NCBI GenBank assembly: GCA_900553335.1
Contig: USCU01000095.1
Location: forward strand, 1 to 5,297
Origin: an uncultured Ruminococcus sp.
GTDB taxonomy: Bacteria > Bacillota > Clostridia > Oscillospirales > Ruminococcaceae
DNA: 5,297 bases
Direction: 5' to 3'
The notes beneath the pieces are model-generated. The model was not told where the DNA came from. It saw only the letters and a program-made list of their open reading frames with translations, and searched no databases. The number at the start of each line of letters is the position of its first letter. The first letter of the stretch is position 1. The position numbers and the translations under genes are program-made. Of this stretch, positions 1-5,224 are shown piece by piece.

Positions 1-49
1 ACGAGATTGCCTCTTGTCTCGTGGGCTCGGAGATGTGTATAAGAGACAG
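1..49 (+). other. Nextera i7 sequencing adapter (artefact)
   Basis: Not genomic. Bases 1-7 match the end of the Illumina P7 primer, 8-15 (TGCCTCTT) are an i7 index in primer orientation (reverse complement AAGAGGCA, which I recall as Nextera N711), 16-30 are the i7 adapter arm, and 31-49 are the 19-base engineered Tn5 mosaic end. The same 49 bases occur in reverse complement at the other end. An open frame starting at 21 reads MGSEMCIRDR from this adapter before entering the real gene; those residues should be discarded. Confidence 0.98.
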
Positions 50-50
50 G

Positions 51-497
51 GGTAATATGAAGCAAATGCTTAACGGTGCAATAACTCTCGGAACGATGGA
101 CGGAGCAAATGTTGAAATACACGAAGCTGTAGGAGATGAGAACATCATCACCTTTGGTATGTCGGCAGAAGAGGTAGTTGCCCGCAAGTCAAGCTATCAC
201 CCTGAGAAGTATTATAATGAAAACGGAATTATCCGTGCTGCAATTGATAAGATGACAGGCGGCATAAACGGAAATACTTTTGAAGAGGTTGCAAACTCGC
301 TTAAGTATAGTGATCCGTATATGGTTTTGGCTGATTTTGATTCTTATGCAGCTGCACAGGTGCGTTCAAGCGAGCTTTACAGGGATCAGAATAAGTGGCA
401 GAAGATGAGCCTTGCAAATATTGCAGGAGCAGGTATCTTCTCAGCAGACAGGTCAGTTGAAGATTACGCAAGAGATATTTGGGGACTGACTAAATAA
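51..497 (+). CDS. glgP: Glycogen/maltodextrin phosphorylase, C-terminal fragment
   Basis: This is the last 148 codons of an alpha-glucan phosphorylase (GT35), a cytoplasmic PLP enzyme that releases glucose-1-phosphate from glycogen or maltodextrin. The first genomic codons read GNMKQMLNGAITLGTMDGAN, the family's PLP-binding signature (usually preceded by EASGT); the lysine at bases 60-62 corresponds to the PLP Schiff-base lysine (Lys680 in rabbit muscle phosphorylase). Then follow VEI, a DENIITFGM segment and the family-typical end WQKMSLANIAGAGIFSADRSVEDYARDIWGL. Bacterial members are about 800 residues, so roughly four fifths is missing to the left, only because the contig stops in adapter. 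The apparent ATG at 21 is adapter sequence, not a start. The gene ends in TAA and is followed by its own terminator, so it is the last gene of its transcript. The family is certain; glycogen versus maltodextrin preference cannot be told. Confidence 0.96.
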   Translation, partial: GNMKQMLNGAITLGTMDGANVEIHEAVGDENIITFGMSAEEVVARKSSYHPEKYYNENGIIRAAIDKMTGGINGNTFEEVANSLKYSDPYMVLADFDSYAAAQVRSSELYRDQNKWQKMSLANIAGAGIFSADRSVEDYARDIWGLTK

Positions 498-544
498 TGC
501 GTAATTCGTGATTAAAATAATCTATAATAAATAATGGGTTTATA

Positions 545-584
545 AAAGGGGTTGTTTAATGTTAAACAGCCCCTTTATTCTTTC
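545..584 (+). terminator. Rho-independent terminator after glgP
   Basis: AAAGGGGTTGTTTAA (545-559) pairs with TTAAACAGCCCCTTT (562-576) as a 15-bp stem with one T-G wobble; the nominal two-base loop would open to a larger A/T loop in RNA. A T-rich tail (ATTCTTTC) follows. It lies 47 bases after the glgP stop and upstream of the cellulase promoter, isolating the two units. Confidence 0.93.
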
Positions 585-606
585 AAAATATACATTAGTT
601 ACCGAT

Positions 607-655
607 AAAAAATATTATAAAAATCATTGACAATTGCAGGAGTGTTTTGTATAAT
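607..655 (+). promoter_or_regulatory. Consensus sigma-A promoter of the cellulase gene
   Basis: TTGACA at 627-632 and TATAAT at 650-655 are both exact consensus with the ideal 17-base spacer. The A/T-rich stretch just upstream (about 607-625) could act as an UP element. The predicted transcript start is about 661-663, giving a leader of roughly 42 bases before the ATG at 704. Nothing resembling a CcpA/LacI-type operator is evident here. Confidence 0.92.
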
Positions 656-666
656 TAATATAAAGA

Positions 667-680
667 GTCTTATGTAAGAC
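667..680. promoter_or_regulatory. 14-base palindrome near the cellulase transcript start
   Basis: GTCTTA-TG-TAAGAC is an inverted repeat with perfect 6-base arms and a TG centre, a few bases downstream of the predicted transcription start and 8 bases before the ribosome binding site. It could be a repressor operator or a small 5' hairpin that stabilises the mRNA. The symmetry is visible; the function is inferred. Confidence 0.45.
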
Positions 681-703
681 AACAAATAGGAGGTATAAAA
701 ATA

Positions 704-2533
704 ATGCGAAAAAATTTAATGATCAAAAAGCTTTTGAGCAGCGTTTTAGCAGCAGCATTAGCAGCCACAGCTCTTGTGTCTGCACCGATGAGCGCAAGCG
801 CAGTTTCAGGTGAAGATCAGTCATTTGAAGATCTCGACAAGACAGCTATTGTTGAAGCAATGGGTCCTGCTTGGAATCTTGGAAATCAGCTTGAGGCTGT
901 CAGCGGCAGAACACCGAGCGAAACAGCATGGGGAAACCCAACTATTACTCAGAATACCTTTAAAATGGTTAAGGACGCAGGTTTTACCAGCGTAAGAATA
1001 CCGATTTCATATCTTGGAAGAATCGGTAATGGCCCTGATTACAAGATTGAATCTTCGTGGCTTAAAAGAATAAAAGAAGTCGTTGACATGGCAATGAAGG
1101 AAGATCTTTATGCTATTATCAATATGCACGGTGATGGTTATACTACTATGGTAAATAATGGTGCATGGCTATTGTGTAATGCTCCTGACAATGAGCAGCC
1201 TGCAATTAAGGCGAAGTATGAAGCGTGCTGGAAGCAAATTGCTGATGTTTTTGCTGACTATGACGAGCATCTTATTTTTGAGTCAATGAACGAGGAATTT
1301 GATGGTGTATATAGCACACCAAATAAAACATATTATGCAAATATTAATGCTTACAATCAGATTTTTGTTGATACAGTAAGACAGTCAGGCGGCAACAATG
1401 CTAAGCGTTGGCTTCTTGTTCCGGGTTGGAACACAGATATAAACTACACCTGCGGTGATTATGGTTTTGAAATTCCTACAGACACATATAGGGATTCTTC
1501 AATTCCGGCAAGCGAGCAGAGAATTATGATTTCGGTTCACTATTATAATCCGTGGGATTTCTGTGGTGAAGGCAAGAAAACCGAATGGGGAACAGACGCT
1601 GAAGTAAAGACATTAACAGATAATTTTGACAGGTGTTACACTTCGTTTGTTAATAAAGGCTATCCTGTAGTTATCGGAGAATACGGTGCTGTAGATGGTG
1701 GTAATAATACAGACAGCAGAGTTAAATTTGTTAATACGGTATGTAGAACTGCAAGAAGCAGAGGAATGGTTCCGGTAATCTGGGACAATAACGGACACGG
1801 CACTGGTGCTGACAAATTCGGTTTGTTTAACAGAAGCACATTTAAGGTTACACAGCCTGAGATAATCAAGGGTATTATGGATGCATATGAGGGTGAACCT
1901 GATCCGGCACCTGTTATTGTTGATCCGATTACAAAAGATGAAGCACTTGCAGTTGTTAATTGCGGTGATGAAGAAGATGCAGTAACAGTCCTTAAGGGAG
2001 TTGCTGATGCATCATTAAACGGAGCAACAACAGCCAGATTTACTATAGACACCGCTGCTGATGTGGCATTTAACCAGTATTCAGCTCTTTGGGTGCTTAA
2101 ACAGGTTGGCAGCAAGACAGAGTATGTTAAGATAATCGGTGATAGCGATATAACCGGCGCAACATGTTTGACATATGAAGTTGCATTGAAGACTCCTATT
2201 GCTGAGGGAGATGATTTCACAATCAGCGTTTATACCGGTTCGTGGAAAGAAGCAGAAGATTATGTATTATTAATCAGACAGTTAGAATTACTTGACGCTG
2301 ACGGAAATGTATTAAAGACTGTTAAGAAGAGTGATGGTCTTCCTGGAGATGTAAATAATGATGGACAGATTACAACTGCTGACGTAGGATTAGCAAACGC
2401 TCATGCAAAGAGTATAAGCACTCTTACAGACGATCGGTTTGCACGTGCAGATGTAAACGGCGACGGCAAAATTACAACAGGTGACGTTGGTATGATCAAC
2501 TCTCACGCAAAGGGTACAAAGCTTTTGTGGTAA
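704..2533 (+). CDS. Secreted GH5 endoglucanase with C-terminal type I dockerin
   Basis: A 609-residue extracellular cellulase, likely GH5 subfamily 4, cleaving beta-1,4-glucan (cellulose, mixed-linkage glucan, possibly xyloglucan). Residues 1-33 form a signal peptide (MRKNLMIKK basic start, Ala/Leu core, cleavage after ASA). The catalytic TIM barrel spans about 45-396: WNLGN at 57-61, Arg98, His142, acid/base Glu197 in FESMNE, His279/Tyr280, nucleophile Glu326 in VVIGEYG, Trp360. All GH5 catalytic-site residues are present, so it should be active. A short Pro/Asp linker (about 398-408) leads to a beta-rich module (about 409-543) that I cannot assign, plausibly carbohydrate-binding. Residues 547-609 are a dockerin with two calcium loops (D549-D560, D583-D594) that would anchor the enzyme to a cohesin scaffoldin. 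The ATG at 704 lies ten bases after AGGAGG (688-693); the ATG at codon 6 is too far downstream. Monocistronic, with its own promoter and terminator. Confidence 0.95.
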   Translation: MRKNLMIKKLLSSVLAAALAATALVSAPMSASAVSGEDQSFEDLDKTAIVEAMGPAWNLGNQLEAVSGRTPSETAWGNPTITQNTFKMVKDAGFTSVRIPISYLGRIGNGPDYKIESSWLKRIKEVVDMAMKEDLYAIINMHGDGYTTMVNNGAWLLCNAPDNEQPAIKAKYEACWKQIADVFADYDEHLIFESMNEEFDGVYSTPNKTYYANINAYNQIFVDTVRQSGGNNAKRWLLVPGWNTDINYTCGDYGFEIPTDTYRDSSIPASEQRIMISVHYYNPWDFCGEGKKTEWGTDAEVKTLTDNFDRCYTSFVNKGYPVVIGEYGAVDGGNNTDSRVKFVNTVCRTARSRGMVPVIWDNNGHGTGADKFGLFNRSTFKVTQPEIIKGIMDAYEGEPDPAPVIVDPITKDEALAVVNCGDEEDAVTVLKGVADASLNGATTARFTIDTAADVAFNQYSALWVLKQVGSKTEYVKIIGDSDITGATCLTYEVALKTPIAEGDDFTISVYTGSWKEAEDYVLLIRQLELLDADGNVLKTVKKSDGLPGDVNNDGQITTADVGLANAHAKSISTLTDDRFARADVNGDGKITTGDVGMINSHAKGTKLLW

Positions 2534-2550
2534 CATAATATGAATGCAAC

Positions 2551-2586
2551 AAACCCCCAAGCAAATCGCTTGGGGGTTTAACTTTT
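2551..2586. terminator. Shared terminator between convergent cellulase and cytidylyltransferase genes
   Basis: AAACCCCCAAGC (2551-2562) and GCTTGGGGGTTT (2568-2579) form a perfect 12-bp stem with loop AAATC. The + strand tail is TTTAACTTTTC, giving good termination for the cellulase, whose stop is 17 bases upstream. Read on the - strand, the stem is followed by a weaker TTTGTTG tail, 7 bases after the end of the cytidylyltransferase gene, so it probably serves both genes. Confidence 0.95.
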
Positions 2587-3288
2587 CTATTGATCGTTGA
2601 GAGCAAGATATCCTTCGGCAAAGGCTAGGTCGCTTTTGTAAGTAAGCTTTATGTTTGATACGTCACCTGATACGGTAAAGACTTTTTCACCAGCGAGCGA
2701 AAAAAGTCTTGAGCAATCTGTAGCGAGTTCTTTTTCAGAGTCGGAAAGAGATTTCCAGATTTTCTCAAATCTCAAAGCGTTAAAGGTTTGAGGTGTTTGA
2801 ATCTGAAGCATCTGATTTCTGTCAAATATTTCTTCAACAGTATTCTTGCCTTTTGCAATAGTGTCTGTTGCAAAAATAGCAGTTGTGCAAGGTCCCTTTT
2901 CAGCACAGGTTTTTAAATTCTGTGAAATAATTCGTTTGTTGATAAAAGGTCTTACGCTGTCGTGAGTGAGAATGATTGTAGACTCATCAAGCTCGCCGTT
3001 TTCCCTTAAAAAATCAATTGCTCTTAAAATAGTTTCGTTTCTGGAGCTGCCTCCGATCAAAACCTGAACATTTGAAATGTCATATTCACAAAGCAAATCG
3101 CAGGTGTATTTTTCATAGTCAGCGGGAACCAAAATAAGTACATTGTCAAAATCACCGTGAAGAAAATGCCGTACTGTGTGTATTAAAACGGGACAACCTC
3201 CGATTTTTATATATTGCTTTGGGATCATGGCTCCCATTCTTGTTCCTGAACCTCCTGCTGCGATTACGGCTATCTTGTTGTTTTTCAA
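2587..3288 (-). CDS. tarI: TarI/IspD-family cytidylyltransferase (TarI-like)
   Basis: A cytosolic nucleotidyltransferase that transfers CMP from CTP to a polyol phosphate. The nucleotide loop AAGGSGTRMG plus PKQ lies near the N terminus, followed by GGSSRNETI, THDSVRPF, QTPQTF, TDCSRLF and SNIKLT. THDSVRPF and the SLSDxEKE..TD stretch match ribitol-5-phosphate cytidylyltransferase (TarI), where IspD normally has HDAARP. I therefore lean to CDP-ribitol (or a similar surface polyol) rather than the MEP isoprenoid pathway, but members of this family are often annotated ispD and no partner tar or isp gene is present to decide. The open frame extends to a TTG at 3306 with no ribosome binding site. 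I place the start at the TTG at 3288-3286, preceded by GGAAGTGA and giving MKNNKIAVIAAGG, 233 residues, the normal family length. It follows a 35-codon ORF by four bases and probably depends on it for translation. Confidence 0.88.
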   Translation of the reverse strand: MKNNKIAVIAAGGSGTRMGAMIPKQYIKIGGCPVLIHTVRHFLHGDFDNVLILVPADYEKYTCDLLCEYDISNVQVLIGGSSRNETILRAIDFLRENGELDESTIILTHDSVRPFINKRIISQNLKTCAEKGPCTTAIFATDTIAKGKNTVEEIFDRNQMLQIQTPQTFNALRFEKIWKSLSDSEKELATDCSRLFSLAGEKVFTVSGDVSNIKLTYKSDLAFAEGYLALNDQ

Positions 3289-3292
3289 AATC

Positions 3293-3300
3293 TCACTTCC
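3293..3300 (-). promoter_or_regulatory. Ribosome binding site that sets the TTG start of the cytidylyltransferase
   Basis: Reading down the - strand, GGAAGTGA differs by one base from the anti-16S ideal GGAGGTGA and lies four bases before the TTG at 3288-3286. Its last three bases (TGA) are also the stop codon of the upstream small ORF, so a ribosome terminating there sits directly on this site. The more upstream TTG at 3306 has no comparable site. Confidence 0.7.
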
Positions 3301-3400
3301 AATCAATATGTCTTATTGCTTTTTTCAATAAGTGGCAACGCTCCCCGTCATTCAACAAACAACAGGGTGTTAGTCCGTTAGATACTGGGGACATAGTCAT
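3293..3400 (-). CDS. Small 35-residue Cys/His-containing ORF upstream of the cytidylyltransferase
   Basis: Not a family I can name. Starting at ATG 3400-3398, 35 codons run to TGA 3295-3293. The peptide begins MTMSPVSNGL, contains TPCCLLNDGERCHLL and ends KKAIRHIDWK: three Cys (13, 14, 22), two His (23, 31), a basic C-terminal half, no signal peptide and no membrane segment. The Cys/His spacing could bind metal, but this is only a possibility. The TATAAT box ends 7 bases before the ATG, so the transcript should start at or within a few bases of it: a leaderless or nearly leaderless ORF with no Shine-Dalgarno site. Its stop overlaps the cytidylyltransferase ribosome binding site. It could be a leader peptide that couples or senses translation, an independent small protein, or an accidental frame inside a structured 5' leader. 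A second ATG in frame is at codon 3 (3394). Confidence 0.5.
   Translation of the reverse strand: MTMSPVSNGLTPCCLLNDGERCHLLKKAIRHIDWK
3312..3332 (-). other. Hairpin inside the small ORF
   Basis: On the - strand CTTATTG (3332-3326) pairs with CAATAAG (3318-3312) as a 7-bp stem around an A-rich 7-base loop (AAAAAAG). It lies 12 bases before the ribosome binding site of the cytidylyltransferase gene. It is A/U-rich with no U tract after it, so it is not a terminator; it might modulate translation, or simply be chance in an A/T-rich stretch. Confidence 0.3.
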
Positions 3401-3407
3401 TATTATA

Positions 3408-3436
3408 ATTATACTCAATAAAAAAAGCCTTGTCAA
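3408..3436 (-). promoter_or_regulatory. Consensus sigma-A promoter for the small ORF and cytidylyltransferase
   Basis: On the - strand TTGACA (3436-3431) and TATAAT (3413-3408) are exact consensus, separated by 17 bases. A second TATAAT follows directly (3407-3402), but at 23-base spacing it is unlikely to be the functional -10. The predicted transcript start is about 3402-3400, coinciding with the ATG of the small ORF. The -35 box lies just downstream of the tail-operon terminator, so this promoter restarts transcription after that operon. Confidence 0.9.
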
Positions 3437-3445
3437 ACTAATAGA

Positions 3446-3484
3446 TGAAAAACAAAACCCCCGAGTTTGATCTCAGGGATTTTG
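3446..3484 (-). terminator. Rho-independent terminator of the phage-tail-like operon
   Basis: Read on the - strand, CAAAATCCCTGAG (3484-3472) pairs with CTCGGGGGTTTTG (3465-3453) over 13 bp including two U-G wobbles, with loop ATCAAA, followed by TTTTTC. On the + strand the two wobbles become A-C mismatches, so the element is optimised for the - direction. It lies 15 bases after the stop codon of the 320-residue tail protein. Confidence 0.93.
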
Positions 3485-3499
3485 TTGATTGATAACAAC

Positions 3500-4462
3500 T
3501 TAATCTAAGGATATATCTCCTGAGTAGCTGTCATAGTAAGTATAAAGCTTTGTAAAAACTCCGTTTTTGTTGGCAGTAATATTAATTCTGTGAATTCTCC
3601 TTTCAGACACGAATAAACCACCGTTACTATATCTCACAGTAAATTTATCAAATAGATCTTCTCCGTGATAGTTCAAAACCTTTACCGCTCTATACTTTGC
3701 CGCTCTGTTTGAATAACATATCCTTTTTTTCAAAGCGATATCCGGATCAGCAGTCCATTGTCTGTCGTAATTGATTTTTGATTCTCTTATAATTGATCTG
3801 TCTATAGCGTATGTGTTTGTAAGCTCATATGTTTCATAAGAGTCATCATAATCCTTCATATTGATCTGTGAAATAAGATTTGAAAGATTACTTCCGTAAG
3901 ATGAATTGATTATTTCGTCAGTATAAGTGTATTTGTAGTAACCTGCTTCGGGTGGTGTAGCCATAACGGTATTAGCATTTCTGATATAAGGATAGCTTCC
4001 GTATGCTTTTGTTGTGTAGGTAACAATAGCGTCCCAAAGTGTGTCTTTATCAAGAATATAAATGTAATTGACTTTTTTAGTGTTTGCTTCACAGCTGATT
4101 TTCGGAAGTGTTATATTTGAAGTTAAAACACCGCTTAAATCTACATTGCTGTTGATTCTTGGGATTGGCTGATTAACTCCAAGTGCTGCCGTATAGCCTC
4201 TGCTGTAAAGTGTGATCAAGAATTTTTGATCTGAGCAGCGCTGTGATTCAATGGTATAAATCGGACCGTTGTGGATGATCTTACTTTCTATAGTCACAGT
4301 AACCTCGTTTGGATCGGTGAGAACTGTTTCGCTTAAAAACGTTATGTTAAGTGACGAATAAGGAGTGTACCATTCCTTGTCGTAGGTCATGGAAATAATA
4401 TCCTGGCTCACTAAAGATCTGTTCGACGCAGCCTCAAAAATAGTTACTCTAATACTATTCAT
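3500..4462 (-). CDS. Phage baseplate-hub-like protein (XkdQ/gp27-like), tentative
   Basis: 320 residues, soluble, with no signal peptide or membrane segment and rich in Tyr, Ser, Asn and Ile. The N-terminal half has the layout of tail hub proteins: a beta-rich opening (about 1-90) with SQDIISMTYDKEW, a LNITFLSE strand and HNGPIYTIE, then a YTAALGVNQPIPRIN segment resembling the point where hub domains join. LDKDTLWDAIVTYTTKAYGS (138-157) looks like the helix found in this family, and the C-terminal part is again beta-rich. About 320 residues is the usual size of XkdQ-type hubs of contractile tails. This is fold-level resemblance recalled from family patterns, not a motif match. The ATG (4462-4460) overlaps the upstream stop by eight bases and has no clear Shine-Dalgarno, pointing to coupled translation. 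It is the last gene before the terminator. Confidence 0.6.
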   Translation of the reverse strand: MNSIRVTIFEAASNRSLVSQDIISMTYDKEWYTPYSSLNITFLSETVLTDPNEVTVTIESKIIHNGPIYTIESQRCSDQKFLITLYSRGYTAALGVNQPIPRINSNVDLSGVLTSNITLPKISCEANTKKVNYIYILDKDTLWDAIVTYTTKAYGSYPYIRNANTVMATPPEAGYYKYTYTDEIINSSYGSNLSNLISQINMKDYDDSYETYELTNTYAIDRSIIRESKINYDRQWTADPDIALKKRICYSNRAAKYRAVKVLNYHGEDLFDKFTVRYSNGGLFVSERRIHRINITANKNGVFTKLYTYYDSYSGDISLD

Positions 4463-4802
4463 CGTTTACATACAGCAGGATATCTACAGTACCCAGCTTT
4501 TCTCCCGATTTAAGATCAATTTCAAAGTCATATATTTGTGCATTTGAATACACTTTCTGATTTATGTGAACTGTTTTTTCTGCCGACAAACCTGATTCCA
4601 GTAAGTCAGACAAATACTCATAATCCTCACTTAATATTTTTCCGCTAAGAGTAATAAATTTTCGTTTAACTCCCATGTTTCTTGTAATAATGCCGTTTGA
4701 AGCGGTGGTTATAAAAGAAACATCAGAACTTCTTTTAATAACTGCTTTGTCACAAAAGATTTTAACATCATTTATCGAAACTGAAATTTCGTATTTTTCC
4801 AC
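4455..4802 (-). CDS. Small beta-rich protein in phage-tail-like operon, function unknown
   Basis: 115 residues that I do not recognise as a named family. It looks almost entirely beta-structured: EKYEISVSINDVKIF, FITTASNGIITRN, KRKFITLSGKIL (47-58), a short helix EDYEYLSDLLESG (59-71), VHINQKVYSNAQIYDFEIDL (78-97) and TVDILLYVNDE at the end. That strand-helix-strand order is compatible with the small beta-barrel of tail tube, distal-tail or baseplate proteins, which is inference from pattern and neighbours. The start is GTG (4802-4800), preceded at seven bases by AAAGGAG (4816-4810). The GTG shares one base with the TAG stop of the upstream gene, and its own TAG lies inside the start of the hub-like gene. 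This overlapping arrangement says the three proteins are made together, probably in fixed ratio. Confidence 0.65.
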   Translation of the reverse strand: MEKYEISVSINDVKIFCDKAVIKRSSDVSFITTASNGIITRNMGVKRKFITLSGKILSEDYEYLSDLLESGLSAEKTVHINQKVYSNAQIYDFEIDLKSGEKLGTVDILLYVNDE

Positions 4803-5203
4803 TAAGAAACTCCTTTCAAAAGATAAGATAATTTAAAAATCATTTCGCTTTTCAGGCATTTATATACGCTTGAATAGCGTACAGAATTTGTAAAGATGCT
4901 GGTAATATTGAGATTCTTGCTTTGATAAAAGCTCTGTAACAAGGTATCAGAGCATTCTTCAACAGCATTAATTGTTTCGGACGGTTTAAAATACATAGAG
5001 ATTTTTACTTCAAGCTCATATTCCTCAAAAACATTGCCATCGTTTGATATTGCTTTGCCGACAGACCTATCGGATAAAACATCAATAGTTGCAAATCTTG
5101 CATCTAAGCGATTTTCGTAATTGTTGTTTTCATAAACATACGATGATCTGAAGCCTTTGTCTGTAAGTATTTTTGATATTTGATTGTATATGCTTGCTAA
5201 CAA
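4802..5203 (-). CDS. Phage tail-terminator-like protein, tentative
   Basis: 133 residues, soluble. It opens with an amphipathic helix (LASIYNQISKILTDKGF). A middle strand FEEYELEVKISMYFKP (59-74) is followed by the helix TINAVEECSDTLLQSFYQS (77-95) and paired strands ending MIFKLSYLLKG (121-131). Length and this N-helix, strands, helix, strands order resemble tail-terminator/tail-completion proteins of siphophages and myophages; there is no diagnostic motif, so the call rests on architecture and neighbours. The start is TTG (5203-5201), chosen because GGGAGGAG lies four bases upstream and no ATG or GTG is near. It ends TAG (4804-4802), overlapping the next GTG by one base. In ordinary phages the tube and tape-measure genes lie between terminator and hub; here only one 115-residue gene does. 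Confidence 0.55.
   Translation of the reverse strand: MLASIYNQISKILTDKGFRSSYVYENNNYENRLDARFATIDVLSDRSVGKAISNDGNVFEEYELEVKISMYFKPSETINAVEECSDTLLQSFYQSKNLNITSIFTNSVRYSSVYKCLKSEMIFKLSYLLKGVS
4810..4816 (-). promoter_or_regulatory. Ribosome binding site deciding the GTG start at 4802
   Basis: AAAGGAG on the - strand lies seven bases upstream of the GTG at 4802-4800, inside the end of the preceding gene. No other start in the frame has such a site, which fixes the non-ATG start. Confidence 0.85.
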
Positions 5204-5207
5204 AAAA

Positions 5208-5215
5208 CTCCTCCC
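5208..5215 (-). promoter_or_regulatory. Ribosome binding site deciding the TTG start at 5203
   Basis: GGGAGGAG on the - strand is a near-ideal Shine-Dalgarno, four bases before TTG (5203-5201). It supports translation of the 133-residue protein from TTG. Confidence 0.85.
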
Positions 5216-5224
5216 TTCAAAAGC

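Noticed and set aside
21..50. ATG start at 21 for the phosphorylase frame
   Set aside because: The start and the first ten residues are encoded by adapter; the true gene extends far upstream of the contig.
498..703. Possible tRNA, small RNA or CRISPR in the glgP-cellulase gap
   Set aside because: Apart from the terminator, promoter, palindrome and ribosome site, the gap is A/T-rich sequence with no cloverleaf, repeats or further stem.
1660..2220. 186-residue open frame on the - strand within the cellulase
   Set aside because: Antisense shadow of a well-supported GH5 gene, with no ribosome site and low-complexity Ser/Ala/Thr/Leu composition.
3289..3401. Known riboswitch in the leader of the cytidylyltransferase gene
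   Set aside because: I compared it by eye with recalled ZTP, THF, guanidine and fluoride consensus features and saw no convincing match; a coding reading fits the region better.
3219..3470. 83-residue open frame on the + strand across the start of the cytidylyltransferase
   Set aside because: Runs antisense to a conserved gene start, the small ORF and a consensus promoter; Leu/Phe/Ile-rich composition follows from the opposite strand's codons. No ribosome binding site is seen.
3484..3499. Imperfect inverted repeat GTTG-N8-CAAC as a phage attachment or operator site
   Set aside because: Only four-base arms in A/T-rich DNA, with no second copy in the window; expected by chance.
3910..4092. 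60-residue - strand frame within the hub-like gene
   Set aside because: Alternative-frame shadow of the 320-residue gene; no start signal and no recognisable content.
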